Shown: positions 11,916 to 23,157, counted from the first letter of the stretch. The stretch is DNA of 64,000 nucleotides from Limnanthes douglasii subsp. nivea (GCA_036936605.1 JAUPFV010000001.1:319016250-319080249); one strand, 5' to 3'. The notes: a model not told the origin generated them from the sequence alone. Numbers and translations are program-made.

Positions 11916-12099
11916 GTCCTCTGTTTTCCAAGCGAAACATTAAAATTATGAGATAAAAATTGTAACAATTTTGACGTAGAATTTGGGTCAGTAAGGTTCC
12001 TATTCGAAGTACTCTTCCTTCAGAAAACGTATACTCATCTATCTCTTCACTTACTGTTCATGACCATGAGCTTTCCCTAGGATCATCAACCCTTTTTCT

Positions 12100-12690
12100 T
12101 GAAATCCAAGGTTAACCCCTCTGGTTGCTATTCATTCATGACAATGGCATAACATTCCTTAACAACCTTCTGGTCACCCCGGACAACCCCTACACGATCT
12201 CCAATGATATATTTAAAAGACTGATGGATTGTTGCTACAACGCCATACATCACTGACAAACCAAAACCTTCCAGAAATAGCATTATAACTTGTATGACAG
12301 TCTACCACCATGAAAAGCACTTGGACCTTTTTCTTGAAAGGTCCCTTTCCCAAACTTACCTCCCCTCGAATTCTCTTATTACCCGTGCAGTTACTCCAGT
12401 AAAACCAATGATTGTGCGCTCCGATTGAGAAATACGATGAGGCTTGCACATCCTATCATACATTTATTTAAAAATGACGTTCGCAGAACTTCCAGTATCT
12501 ATCAACACGCATCGAATCTCAACGCCAAAAACTTCATCCCCAATGACCACCGCATCCACATGTGGCCCTACAGTGCCCCATTAATCATCCTCATCAAAAA
12601 AGATAAAGGGAATGTCTCTCTTACCATACAAATGAGTAGAAATTTTTCCCTCTATCTGAGTTGTCAAACTTACAATATGTCATTTCCTTG
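12100..12690 (-). pseudogene. Aspartic protease of Tat element 1
   Basis: The active-site block LIDTGSSANVIF reads on the minus strand near 12475-12515, followed by the RTIIGFTGV segment and by GEVSLGKGPFKKKVQVLFMV in a shifted frame (12213-12449). The same blocks occur in elements 2 and 3 (GFIESFADVIGEFEEEVLLG). The catalytic DTG is kept here. Confidence 0.7.
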
Positions 12691-13679
12691 ACCTATCAAT
12701 ATTACCAGTCATCGATTCGCCCCAAAAAATGGTCAATGACTTAAAATACTCACGCAAAATTCGAACATGCCCCTTCTTTATTGGCTCTTCCACTGCCATT
12801 AGGATTAACCTATCTGGATCCCTATCCAAATATTATTAGGTAGTATAATATTCATCAAATTTTGAATCCAAAATAATCAAATTTTCAACTTGCGCATTTG
12901 GATTGGCTGGCTGTAAAGTCGATGCTAAAGAATTTTTCGATGCATTGCTTTCTTCCTTCACATAAGTCAATAACTTTCAATTTTCAATCAAAGTTTGGAC
13001 TTCCTTTTTTAGATCAATTCAATCATCAACGTCGTGGCCAATGTCATTATGGTACCTACATAATTTGTTATTTCACTCATCCCTAGGCCTGTTGATTGGA
13101 GCGGGCTTTCTGAAATTATTGTATCCCTTAGTTTTATCAAAAATAGCAGCTATAGTTTCGATCAAATCTGCATAATATTCAGGCCTTATCCATTGATTCG
13201 GCCTCAACCTATTGAATTGATAAGACAGAGCTTGATTCAAATACTCTCTAGTTCGAGGTGGTAGGTTGTTTTTTCTCGTGTGTGCATGCTGAGCATCTGA
13301 AGATTACCCTTAGTTATGTTGATTATGTGGTGCCTGTCCCGAATTCTTTGGATAGTTAACCGCTACCCCATGAATCTTAGTTGACTCTTCAACTTTAGTC
13401 TGGTATTCAACCTGAGCGATCAAAGCTCTAAAGGTTAAATCTCTTCTTTTGGTTGTCTCATCTTGGATTTCAGCCTTGCTGACTGAATCTCTTGTTCTTT
13501 CTGATCGTATTTCTCATTCAAAGCATTGATCTTATCCAAGAGTTGATTCATTCGTAATTTTATCTCATATTGAGTATGGTGGATCGAAGGTGACCCCTCT
13601 TGTCTATCATTTATCCTCCGCAAATCCTTTTTAGCGTTTCAACAACTGATTGAATCAACGGGTCATTTTCAGAATCCAT
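12691..13679 (-). pseudogene. Gag of Tat element 1, core missing
   Basis: The minus-strand ATG at 13679 starts MDSENDPLIQSVVETLKR. After a shift, 13435-13623 gives a coiled-coil-like QLLDKINALNEKYDQKEQEI. The C-terminal part reads WIRPEYYADLIETIAAIFDK and then a knuckle CRYHNDIGHDVDD with a stop in place of the last Cys (near 13020-13062). The usual Retrotrans_gag core (KMEKYDGSKDP type in elements 2-4) is not found, so a large deletion is likely. Confidence 0.6.
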
Positions 13680-13735
13680 CGCAAATCTTTAAGATTATTT
13701 TTGAAGATCGATTGAAGTTCGAACTAACAAAATAG

Positions 13736-13774
13736 GCACCAATTGTCAATCGGTCCCCAACGAAGTCACTAATT
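13736..13774 (-). other. Primer-binding-site region of Tat element 1
   Basis: Immediately inside the 5' LTR the minus strand reads AGTGACTTCGTTGGGGACC and then CAATTGGTGCC. The position is right for a tRNA primer site, but the sequence does not match the TTGGCGACCATAGTGGGAG of elements 2 and 4, and I cannot name the tRNA. Confidence 0.4.
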
Positions 13775-14093
13775 CGATGAGTCTGATTACCTGAATCTTT
13801 AAATCGTTTAGTAAATGAGAAAGTAAAGTTTTTAGAGAGCGAAAACAATTCTAGAGAGAGAAAATGAGAGTACTCAAATGTTCTAACTCAAAAATCCAAC
13901 CCCTTTATTAGATCAGCCTTGGCCCTTAGCGCAAAGACTTAAAATACAACTAAAAACGGTTACATAAAAGGGCTAATTACACATTAGTCCCTGACTAAAA
14001 TACATAGTCCTAAATTCGTCCTCTAACTTTACAACCTGTTATATAAAGTTTTGTTATTTACATTTTATTCCTCAAATTTCCACTTTTTTATAA
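13775..14093 (-). repeat. 5' LTR of Tat element 1
   Basis: It is the partner of 4477-4785, with the same order of blocks from gatgagtctgattacctga to tcctcaaa-ttccactt. The outer end is followed by the duplicated tttac (14094-14098). Confidence 0.8.
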
Positions 14094-14098
14094 TTTAC

Positions 14099-14815
14099 AA
14101 AATAATATTTTGAACCGTTATGGAGTTCTTATCTAATTAATGACTGATAATTGACCTTAATATTAGAATGATACGATTATCGCTTTTTATGGAAATTTAT
14201 GAAGTAAAACAACATTTTTCCATCCCACATTATCCACGAGCTAATGACCAAGTAGAAGTTACTAACATAGCTATAGTCAATGGTATCAAAAAGTAACTTC
14301 AGTTTTCTAAAGGCAAATGGGAAGATTTCTTACAATAGATTTTATGAGCATATAAGATGACAAGGCAAACAACTAGTAATGAGACTCAATTCAATTTAAT
14401 TTATGGTATTGAAGCAGTTATTCTATCACTCATTATGGTTCGAAGTCACAAAAATTCAATTTTACTTATTAGAAGCAAATAACGATGAAAGACAAATGAT
14501 TTCGGTTTAATAAAAAAACGTCAAAATTAAGCATAAGAAGAACATTAGAGGTTAACGAAAAGTATATTTTATTCAAAATTGAAGCCGATAAATTTTTAAA
14601 AAATGGATTTGGTTATAACAAAAACAATTTATTGATAAAAAGATAAAAATACTGTTAAATTAGCTCACAGCTGGGATGGGCCATTTAACATTATTTTTAA
14701 AAAAATATCTTGATGCATATGGATCGGTTAATATGGATGTAAATACATTCAAATATCCTTCGAATATTGAACATTTGAAATTGTACAAAACCTCAATATA
14801 GTCGTGTTGGTGTAC
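14099..14815 (+). pseudogene. Tat gypsy remnant: rest of the integrase
   Basis: The interrupted integrase continues here on the plus strand: PHYPRANDQVEVTNIAIVNG with the catalytic Glu, GKWEDFLQ then a stop, ILWAYKMTRQ-like, ETQFNLIYGIEAVI, and the C-terminal block LAHSWDGPFNIIFK near 14655-14700. A final HLK-like block precedes 14815. Stops are frequent. It joins to 3311-4476 once element 1 is removed. Confidence 0.75.
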
Positions 14816-15300
14816 TCGGTTCTCCAATCTGGTGACTTAAATATATCAAATGATATTTATATTTGATTTATACGTAATTTTATCTTAATTTAATTGTTAG
14901 TTTGATTAGATAATAAATTAATCACTCTCATATTATTCATTTTTGTGTTTTGAAGATAATTCATAGATTTATAAAAAAAACAAACAAATAAGTTAAATGA
15001 AGTAAAACGAAAAATGAGTTTTAATTATGAGTAATCTACCAATAACCACCCAATATCAAACTTATTTACTAATAACAATCTAAAGTTTGATAAAATACGG
15101 ATAACCACCTAATGTTAAATTAGTATTTACAGACAATCACGTGGATTGTTTTTAATACCAATATACCCCGAACCGTTTTTGCTCTCTTGTTTTATGTGTT
15201 TAAAAACAAATATCATATCTTTCTCACTCTGGATCCAAAAAATTATACTAAAATAACATTGGGTTTTTAAGACAAAAAAAAGTTACAAAAAATTAATATC
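14816..15300. other. AT-rich non-coding DNA, 3' region of the old Tat element
   Basis: No open frame or RNA gene is visible. Two loosely repeated blocks (ccaataaccacccaatatca at about 15040 and ggataaccacctaatgtta at about 15097) suggest a diverged local duplication. Confidence 0.35.
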
Positions 15301-15309
15301 ATATCGTTT

Positions 15310-15880
15310 TTGATTTTTTTAAGTTGTGATATTACATGTACCTTGGTTGAAAAAATTAATAGTTGTGTAGTTACAAAATTACGTGTAATTTGGTTACAAA
15401 AAAGAAATTGTTGTTTAGTTGCAAAATTACGCGTAATTTGGTTGAAAAAAAAAACAATTGTTGTTTAGGTGCAAAAATACATACAAGTATGGTGCAAAAT
15501 AGGAAAAAAGCAGTTACGAAAATTAGACTTTTGTTGCTAAATAAGTCTCATTTTGTGAAAAAGAATAAAACCAAAATTATTTTGTGGAAATAAGTGTTAA
15601 TTGGGTGCGAAACAACTAATTTTTTTTATAGTTATAAAATATATAAATTTTTATGGTGAAAAAACATTTTTTTTAATTTTTAAAAATAAAATATAATTGG
15701 AGAAGCAAAATTACATAAAATTTGGTTCGAAAATACGTACAAATGTGTTACGAAAATAAGAAAAAAATAGTTGCAGAAATAATATTTTTGCTGCTTAGTT
15801 GTAAAGTTATGTGTAATTTGGTAGCGAAAAACCAAGTGCTGTTTAGTTGTGAAATTTAAAAAAATTGGTTGCGAATTTGG
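15310..15880. repeat. Degenerate tandem repeat of about 50 bp
   Basis: A motif of the form ttgtttagttgcaaaattac followed by gtgtaatttggttgcaaaaa recurs at about 15365, 15412 and 15462 and, more diverged, from 15700 to 15870. It follows the integrase of the old Tat element and fits its 3' non-coding region. Units vary between about 47 and 60 bp. The reading frame through 15363-15593 is an effect of the repeat. Confidence 0.65.
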
Positions 15881-16087
15881 CCTTGAAACGGTTTTCCCAA
15901 ACATATCGCTCATGGGTTTCGTTTTGTTTGTTTTTAAAAAATGTAAATATATATGTTTTGGAATTTTTTAAGTTAATGTTGTAAAGATATGTAGTTTTGA
16001 ATATTAAAATTAACAAATGATAAAATTAATTTTAGTCCTTGATTGAAAGCGTGTAACGTGTATTTTATGTTTTGGGAAGAATTGTTG

Positions 16088-16104
16088 AAATTTTTTATAC
16101 TCCT
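16088..16104. repeat. LINE target-site duplication, copy next to the poly(A) end
   Basis: The 17 bases aaattttttatactcct are identical to 23141-23157. They adjoin the T run (the minus-strand poly(A) tail) at 16104-16111. Confidence 0.9.
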
Positions 16105-16111
16105 TTTTTTT

Positions 16112-16529
16112 CCCAAGAAAAGAACTTTTTATTAATGTTGAAGAAATGTGTTACAGAAGTAGTTTATGAGCTGATAACTCATATCATTATACAATGAAGA
16201 AGATATAAAATAAACTACCTAAGTAAGGCACCTAGGTCTACTAGACTTAATAATTTCTTCAACTTGTAGTTACTTATCCCTCCTTCAGCTGCCTTCGTAT
16301 GTCTGCATTCAGCTGCCTTCGTGTGTCTGCATTCAGCTGCCTTCGTGTGTCTGCATTCAGCTACCTTCGTGCGTCTGCATTCAGCTACCTTCGTGCGTCT
16401 TCATTCAGCTACATATCCTTTCTTCCAATGCCCAAGTCTATGTTTGTAACCTGAATCTGCAATAAAAAATACTTAGTCAAGTCTATCGACTTGCTTAAAC
16501 AAAGTTAGTTAACAAAATGAAGTCAGATA
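16112..16529 (-). repeat. LINE 3' UTR with 24-bp tandem repeats
   Basis: Between the ORF2 stop and the tail lies a non-coding stretch containing a 24-bp unit (ttcagctgccttcgtgtgtc then tgca). Its copies start at 16284, 16308, 16332, 16356 and 16380, with a partial copy at 16404. The first three copies carry gctgcc and the later ones gctacc, so the array grew in steps. Confidence 0.85.
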
Positions 16530-19500
16530 CTAAACATAGCGAAAATTTCCTAAACCTAAGGCATCAGCCCTTAGTATGTTAGAAAATTCATTGAAGTCAT
16601 GCTGTGTTTGAATACTAAAACTACTCTTAACTTTCAATGCATGTTTGGACAGCCAATCTGCAGCCAGATTTTGCTCCCTATAAATATGTTTGATGGTCAT
16701 TTGTGAGGTAATCAATTGTCTACAACACAGTATGCATTGATCTAAATACCATGGTCTTAAACCAGATGCAAGCATATTGAATAATGCTAGACAATCAATT
16801 TCAATATCAACTAGCTTTAGATCAGATTCTTTACAATATGTTAAACCATTAAGTAATCCAGCAATTTCAGCACAAATAGGAGAACTTTTTCCTATAACAT
16901 TCCCTTTTGCAGTTATAATCATTCCCAAGTTATCTCTAATTATATAACCAAAACCAGATTCACCATTACTTAAGGATGATCCATCGCAATTAAGCTTAAA
17001 TCGATTACAAGCAGGCTTTTCCCACTTAACATATCTAAATGGTTTGGCTATCTTTGTATGATTGTAACAACCTAGTTCTCTAGCTGCCTGTAGGTCAGGA
17101 GACCAATGTTTCCTAGATAGTTTACATGAAAAGTCCAATGATGTTATCATTAAAATTACCTGCCTAATAATCTGTCTATGTGTTATAGAAACATTATTAT
17201 GTCTATAGTTATTTCTAGCTTTCCAGATGTTCCAAATTATCATTGATGGTAGCACTGTTTTAATGTGAACTCTCTTTGAAGTTGACAGTAACCAAACATT
17301 CACCATATGGTTTACAGTCATATGTCTACCTATGTTAATATTAAACTTTTCAGAGAAATAACTCCATACCAACCAAGCTATTTCACAAGAGATAAATACA
17401 TGGTGTAAAGACTCAATACTATCACAAAATGCACATTTGCTAGCTAGATAAAATCCTTTAGACTGAAGTATTGTATCAACACTTATCAAATTATTCAACA
17501 CTCTCCAAACACAAAAAGAACATTTTTTAGGTGAAAGATTGTTCCATATTCTATCTTTTATTGTAGATATAGGATGTTTCTGCCTTACTTTTAAAACTGT
17601 TTCCTTGAGTTTAAATGATCCATCATCTGATAACTTCCAAACAGCAAAGTCTAAAACATTCTGGTTTATATCTGTTTTAATAATCATATTAACATACTGT
17701 ATTGGTAAACTATCTTGAAGTTTTAATACATTCCAAGTATTATTAATAATATACTCAGATACTTTAGTTTGTTCATAATGCATATAGTTTGTATCAGTTA
17801 ACAGAATCAAAGGCTTCATATCATTCCATTGATCTAGCCAAAAATCTATATTTCCTTGACCAATCTTCCATCTAATATGTTTTTCAGCTTCTAACCTAAC
17901 ATCCAACATTCTTTTCCAAATCTTTGAATCAGTATTCCTAAGTCTAGCTTGTAAGGGATGTATATTATTGCAGTATTTGGATCTTAAAAGTTTTGACCAT
18001 AAAGTTTCTTTGCTTCTAAATGAAAACCATAGTTTATAGGCAAAAGCAGTTTGAATATCTTCTAGAGATCTAAAGTTAAGGCCATTTTCTTTAAAAGGCT
18101 TACACAGACTCAACCAATTTGTCCAAATCATGCCTCTGTTAGATTCATTACAACCCCATAGGAATTTATTAAATAACTTATAAAACCTATTAATAACTTT
18201 TAAAGGCAGTTTAGTAGATTGTAGATAATATATAGGATAAGACATTAATACTGAGCTTATTAGTGTTATCTTGCCACCAAAAGATATATGTTTGGAGTTC
18301 CATTCATGAATCTTATCCTTAACTTTATCTATTAATCCTTCATAATGTTCAGCAAAGTTATTAGAGTGAATAGGTATTCCTAAATATGTAAAAGGTAGTT
18401 TCGAAAACTTGAAACCTAAAAAATCTTTAAGGTTATCTAATCTAATTCTGTTTATCTTTGAAGAAGCTAGAAAAGAGGACTTTTCCTTATTCAATTTCTG
18501 TCCAGATAAGTTTTGATATACTTCTAAGAAATAAGCTAGATTTCTAATACTAAATAATGACCCATTTACAAATAATATCATATCATCAGCATAGGCTAGA
18601 CAACTAATGTTCAAATTGCTTCTCATACTATAGGGTCTAATTTTTTGCTGTTCTACTAACATTTTTATACCCCTAATGAAAAACTCTTCAGCAATAATAA
18701 ATAGACAAGGTGAAAGGGGATCACCCTGCCTAAGACCATTCTTAGATCTAAAATATCCTGAGGTTATACCATTAGTTATAACAGAGAATGAAATGTTTTC
18801 TATAGACTTTCTTATCAAACTAATAACTAAATCATTAAAACCAAAGGCAGACATAACTTCATATATAAACCTAAACTCAAGATTATCAAATGCTTTTGAC
18901 ATATCAAGACTCAAAATAATGTTATCACCTCTAACTTTCCTATTTAAGTCTTTTACTAACTCCTGAACTATCAATATATTTTCCTGTATCATCCTATTCT
19001 CAACATATGCACCCTGTTCCTCAGAAATAATAAATGGTAGAAGCTTAGCAATTCTATTTTGTATCAGTTTAGATATTAATACATTAAACACAGAGCAAAG
19101 ACTGATTGGTCTGAATTGAGACCAGAATTTAGGAGATTTTACTTTAGGTATTAAACATATCAAAGTTGAGAATATTCCTTTAGGTATATCAGAACTCAGA
19201 AAGTATTCTTTAACAGCATTCATTAAGTCAAACTTAATTATAGACCAACAAGCAAGGTAAAACCTGGAGTTGAAACCATCAACTCAAGGAGCACTGTTTT
19301 TATTAAGAGACTTAATTGTGTCATACAACTCTTCAAAATTTGGTTCTTTCAGTATACTGATATTATTATGTTCTGTTAAAATTCTTGGTATAACACTTCT
19401 AACAGTACTTAAATCATGCATTAGAGAAGACTTATTCAATAAGTTTTTAAAATGATCTACAGCAGAAAACCCTATCAACTTTTCCTCTTCTATCCAAATA

Positions 19501-20630
19501 TTGTTTTCAAAAATTCCATTGATTCTGTTTTTAACTTTCCTTTTCTTAATATAATTATGAAAAGTTGAGAAATTATTATCACCTTCTACTGTCCAGTTTG
19601 CATAACTTTTTTGATACCAATAGATTTCTTCTTTTTCAAGCAAAGTTAACAGAGTAACATTTAGTTCTTGGAGTTTCAATTGGTTTTCAACAGAATTATC
19701 TTCTTCAATCATTATTTCAGCAAGTTTTATATCATCTTCAATCTTATTTATATTAACAAATATGTTTCCAAAAGTGTTCCTATTCCAATTCTTTAGATGC
19801 TTTTTTAATCTCTTAAGTTTAGACCAAAATATATACATATTAGAAGAGTCATTTAAAGGTATAGACCAATTGTTTTCTACTGTTTTCATAAATTCATCAT
19901 GCTTTAACCACATATTTTGAAATCTAAAGGATGTTTTCTGAAAATTAGTTTGCTTAGAGATAGATATTAATAGTGGCGAATGGTCAGAACAAGTTATGGC
20001 CAAATGCTCAACCCTAGTAAGATTAAAAGTGTCTCTCCAAACTTCATTATATAAGCATCTATCTAGCCTTTTCCACTTTCGTTTATTAGTCCATGTAAAA
20101 TTTGATCCTATATAGCCAGGGTCTTCTAATTTACAATCAAAGATCATTTCATTAAACTCATCTAAACTTCTAGTATGCAAATTATTACAAGATTTGTGTT
20201 CATTAATATTAGATATAGAATTAAAATCACCTACAACTAGCCAAGGCAACATATTAACAGATATAGTTCTAAGTTGATTCCAAAGAGTAAGTCTATGACT
20301 AATATTACATTTAGCATATACCACAGTAAGCAAGACAGTCTCCCTATATGCAGAATGACTAATTCTAACACTTAGAAGTTGTTCAAAGTTATCTATCAGT
20401 TCAATTTCAAAGCCATTCCTCCATAGGATCCATATTTTATTACTTGTATTTACTTGAATAGATTCAAAACCTAATTTGGTACAAATTTCTATGCTTCTAT
20501 CTACTGCTACCATAGGTTCTTGCAGAGCTAAAACACTAATAAAATGCTTTTTAGTCAAAATTTTAATCCTTCTAATTGTTTTAATATTACCTATTCCTCT
20601 TACATTCCAATTTAGCATTTTTAAAGTCAT
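16530..20630 (-). pseudogene. LINE ORF2: endonuclease, reverse transcriptase, RNase H (one in-frame TGA)
   Basis: A single frame of 1,366 codons starts with ATG at 20630 (MTLKMLNWNVRGIGNIKT). The APE-type endonuclease (residues about 1-225) keeps LALQEP, VVGDFNSI and SDHSPL. A TGA replaces an expected Gly codon at 19286-19284 in the block SAP-stop-VDGF, between endonuclease and RT. The RT reads FRPISLCSV, LDMSKAFD, LRQGDPLSPCLF and the catalytic YADD (near 18585). A zf-RVT-like region (PKKCSFCVWRVLNN, CAFC...HVFISC) follows, then a plant-type RNase H with Asp in NCDGSS, Glu in CAEIAGLL, Asp in IEIDCLAL and Asp in LAADWLSK. All catalytic residues appear intact. The part downstream of the stop (16530-19223) is open for 897 codons. 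Confidence 0.95.
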
Positions 20631-20638
20631 ATTAACAA

Positions 20639-22664
20639 TTATTTTGAGGGTCCAATAGGTCCTTTAGGGTTACTAGTTTTAATAGCAAGCTTGTTCCTAG
20701 AAGATCTTCTAAGCAAGTTATTTAAAGAAGGCTTATTTTTCCTCTGCATAGGTGAGACAGGTAAGCTTAAATTTCCATCCAACTTTTTTCCTTTATTGGG
20801 GGAAAGGCTTAATCTTTTACTATTAGGAACAGATTCACATAACTCATCTAAATCCTCTTCTAATAATGCATTAAAAGGGTTATTTTTAACCATAGACTCA
20901 ACAACATTCTCAATATTTTTATTTGTAACAATTACAGGTTTCAATTGCTTAAATGTAATTAAATTGTTATCAACAAAAACAACATCTTGAGAATCAGTCA
21001 AATTTATGTTATTATTATCAACAAATACTACATGTTTACATGCTTGTCTAACTTCAACATTTTCAACAACACAACTAATGTCATCTTTCAGAACCATACA
21101 AGTTTTTCCTAAATGCATAGATTGATTATCTGTAATACCAGATGCAACATTTAATAAACAAGATTCCTCAGCATTAATATTAGATGCAATACTCAAAGAT
21201 TTATCAGACTCAATACATGTAATATGATTATCTTTATCAAATGTTCCAAATTGCAAAGATTTATCAGTCATAACAACAGATGCAACATTCAAATTATCAG
21301 TCATAACATCAGATACATCATTCAAAGATTTATCAGATTCAATACATGCAATTTGATTATCTTTATCAGATACATTCTCTTTTATACATGTAGACTGATT
21401 GACTCTATCAAATGTTCCAAATTGCAAAGATATATCAGTCCTAACATCAGATGCAACATTCAAATTATCAGTCATGATATCAGATACATCATTCAAAGAT
21501 TTTTCAGATTCAATATATGCAATTTGATTATCTTTATCAGATGCATTCTCTTTTATACATGTAGACTGACTATTTACATATTCAGTAACATCAACATGCA
21601 AAGATTCATCAATATATTCAGACACACATGCAATCTGATTAACATTATTAGAATTCTCAACATGTTCATGGTTTTTTTGTAGTGTTATGAAGTGCATTAT
21701 TAGTAACATTATCAATATCACTTATCTGTTTATTGATTATAACATTATTAGGTTTGGCATTCATACTTTGTGAAGTTTCATTCATATCTGATAGTACACT
21801 ATTAACAGCTTCTTTATTACTTATAGGTTTAGGAATCCAGATGTTATTGTTCTTTTTATCCTTTGTTTTTATTACAAGTTTTTTTAAATTCTGTTCTTTC
21901 TTAAATTCTAAATCTTCAGATTTACATGCATTATCCTTATGTCTTAAATGTCTGCATTTTCTACAATAACCAGGCATGTTTCTATAGACTACATCCTGCC
22001 AATACCCATCCTTATCCCCAAAACTAACCCATATTTTCTGAGGAAGGACACTAGATACATCTAAGACCGTCCAGACTTCACATTTATTATAACTAGCCCT
22101 ATTCTTGCTAGGCATCCAAGAATTTAAAGGAACTCCTACTGCTCTAGCTAGGTTTTCAATAGTATCTACATTATACATGAACTCAGGAAGTTTGGGGAAA
22201 GAAACCCAAACAGGAGTCAAGGGCGACTCCCGTTTGGGATTAAAATCACGACACCACTTCAAAATCCTAAACATATATTTACCCATAGATCTAACATTTT
22301 GTTTCCAAAAACTTTTTACATCTTTCATATTCTCAAACTCAATAAATACGTGCCTAAAATCCCATTTGTACATACTGTAATTACCAATCAATTTTAAAGA
22401 ATCTATATACGACCTAAACTCAGATGCAGTAGGACATCCATAAGAAAATTTAGCTATTAAAGTATAAGTAGATGAGGACTTAAGAAAAAACTTATCTTTC
22501 TCGCAAAATCTTACATAGGTGTATCCATCCTCTGCTCCTATTTCGACATTGCTGTGCTTGAAGCCTCCAGTAGATCCAGCGAGGATTGGCAGTGGCTCCT
22601 TTCCCACCTTCACCGCTTCTGCGTACGATCTTCGTTGTTGAGCTGGTTGCTCTGAAACCTCCAT
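20639..22664 (-). pseudogene. LINE ORF1: RNA-binding protein with CCHC knuckle (one frameshift)
   Basis: I take ATG 22664 (MEVSEQPAQQRRSYAEAVK) as start, because the longer frame to 22769 begins with TTG. The N-terminal half resembles the DUF4283-type domain of plant L1 ORF1 proteins (YKWDFRHVFIEFENMKDV, TPVWVSFPKLP). A standard CX2CX4HX4C knuckle, CRKCRHLRHKDNAC, is at about 21970-21930. The frame ends at 21666 just after a run of seven A, and a second frame (to 20639) carries on with an acidic, repeat-rich tail and a basic C-terminus (SPMQRKNKPSLNNLLRRSSR). A single-base indel in the A run explains the break. Only 8 bases separate it from ORF2. Confidence 0.88.
21224..21565 (-). repeat. 171-bp tandem repeat inside LINE ORF1
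   Basis: Two 57-codon units (21565-21395 and 21394-21224) start STCIKENASDKDNQIAYIES and STCIKENVSDKDNQIACIES and are followed by a shorter third unit beginning ITCIESDKSLS. The period is a multiple of three, so the frame is kept. The repeats encode an acidic, low-complexity segment between the zinc knuckle and the basic tail. Confidence 0.88.
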
Positions 22665-23140
22665 TTTTCCTTTGCAAGAATCGCTAATCAGAGACTCATT
22701 TCTTTCGAAAATGGGGTTTTCGAAGAAACGAGCCTCTGTTATTAGGTTTTTTGGGGTAGATTTTTGCAAGAATATGTGTTTGAGGTATTGCTTTGTAGAT
22801 CTAAATGCTCTCGTTCTTCATGATGAAGAACAGATCTAGATTTGGGTGATCGATTTTCTTCCGTGGTGGCTAGGTCTGAGAAGATATTGGTAGAGAGAGG
22901 CTGTCGAGGTAGGGTTTCTGAGATTGTGTGGTGGCTAGATCTGAGAAGTAGGGTTACTGAGATTGTGTGGTTGAGAGTGGCTTCTCAAGTTACCGGGCTT
23001 GGCCCAAGGCCGGGAATTCAAGATTTCCCTTTAGGTTTCTTGGAGGCCTAAAGGGTTTCTTGGAGGCCTAAAGGGAATTCAAGATTTCCCTTTAGGTTTC
23101 CCAAAAAGGTCAAGCTTATCGTATAAGTATACCCAATTTA
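22665..23140 (-). promoter_or_regulatory. LINE 5' UTR and presumed internal promoter, with inverted and direct repeats
   Basis: Upstream of ORF1 the sequence is unusually GC-rich for the window. It contains a 20-bp direct repeat (tttcttggaggcctaaaggg at 23036 and 23056) inside a 61-bp-spaced duplication of gggaattcaagatttccctt (23012 and 23073). ccctttagg and cctaaaggg can pair as a stem. L1-type LINEs carry their promoter in this region; no specific factor site was recognised. Confidence 0.6.
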
Positions 23141-23157
23141 AAATTTTTTATACTCCT
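23141..23157. repeat. LINE target-site duplication, copy next to the 5' end
   Basis: It is identical over 17 bases to 16088-16104. The adjoining bases differ (gatgatt here against the T tail there), so the duplication ends exactly here. Confidence 0.9.

Larger units (their letters stand above)
4477..14093 (-). mobile_element. Tat element 1: complete but decayed Ty3/gypsy LTR retrotransposon
   Basis: Two LTRs of about 310-320 bp (4477-4785 and 13775-14093) flank a minus-strand gag-pol with the order gag, protease, RT, RNase H, archaeal-type RNase H, integrase. A convergent antisense ORF (5310-8183, plus) and a 35-bp minisatellite (8384-8622) lie between integrase and the 3' LTR. The element sits inside the integrase gene of an older gypsy remnant, and tttac is duplicated at its ends. 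All coding parts carry stops and frameshifts. Dual RNase H and the extra ORF place it in the Tat lineage. Confidence 0.85.
16105..23140 (-). mobile_element. L1-type LINE, apparently full length (about 7.0 kb)
   Basis: Read on the minus strand the order is: 5' UTR with short repeats (22665-23140), ORF1 (22664-20639), 8 bases, ORF2 (20630-16530), 3' UTR with 24-bp repeats, and a poly(A) tail seen as T at 16104-16111. A perfect 17-bp target-site duplication fixes both ends and implies recent insertion. Damage is light: one frameshift at an A7 run in ORF1 and one TGA in ORF2. Plant L1 elements move by target-primed reverse transcription. Confidence 0.95.

Noticed and set aside
18676..18966. Plus-strand frame of 96 codons opposite the LINE RT
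   Set aside because: It mirrors the conserved RT coding strand and has no recognisable family; it is a shadow frame.
20691..21682. Plus-strand frames opposite LINE ORF1
   Set aside because: Hydrophobic, repeat-derived translations antisense to the 171-bp repeats; no independent support.
21666..21690. Programmed -1 frameshifting at the A7 run in LINE ORF1
   Set aside because: The downstream frame is reached by a +1 shift, not -1; a one-base insertion is the simpler explanation.
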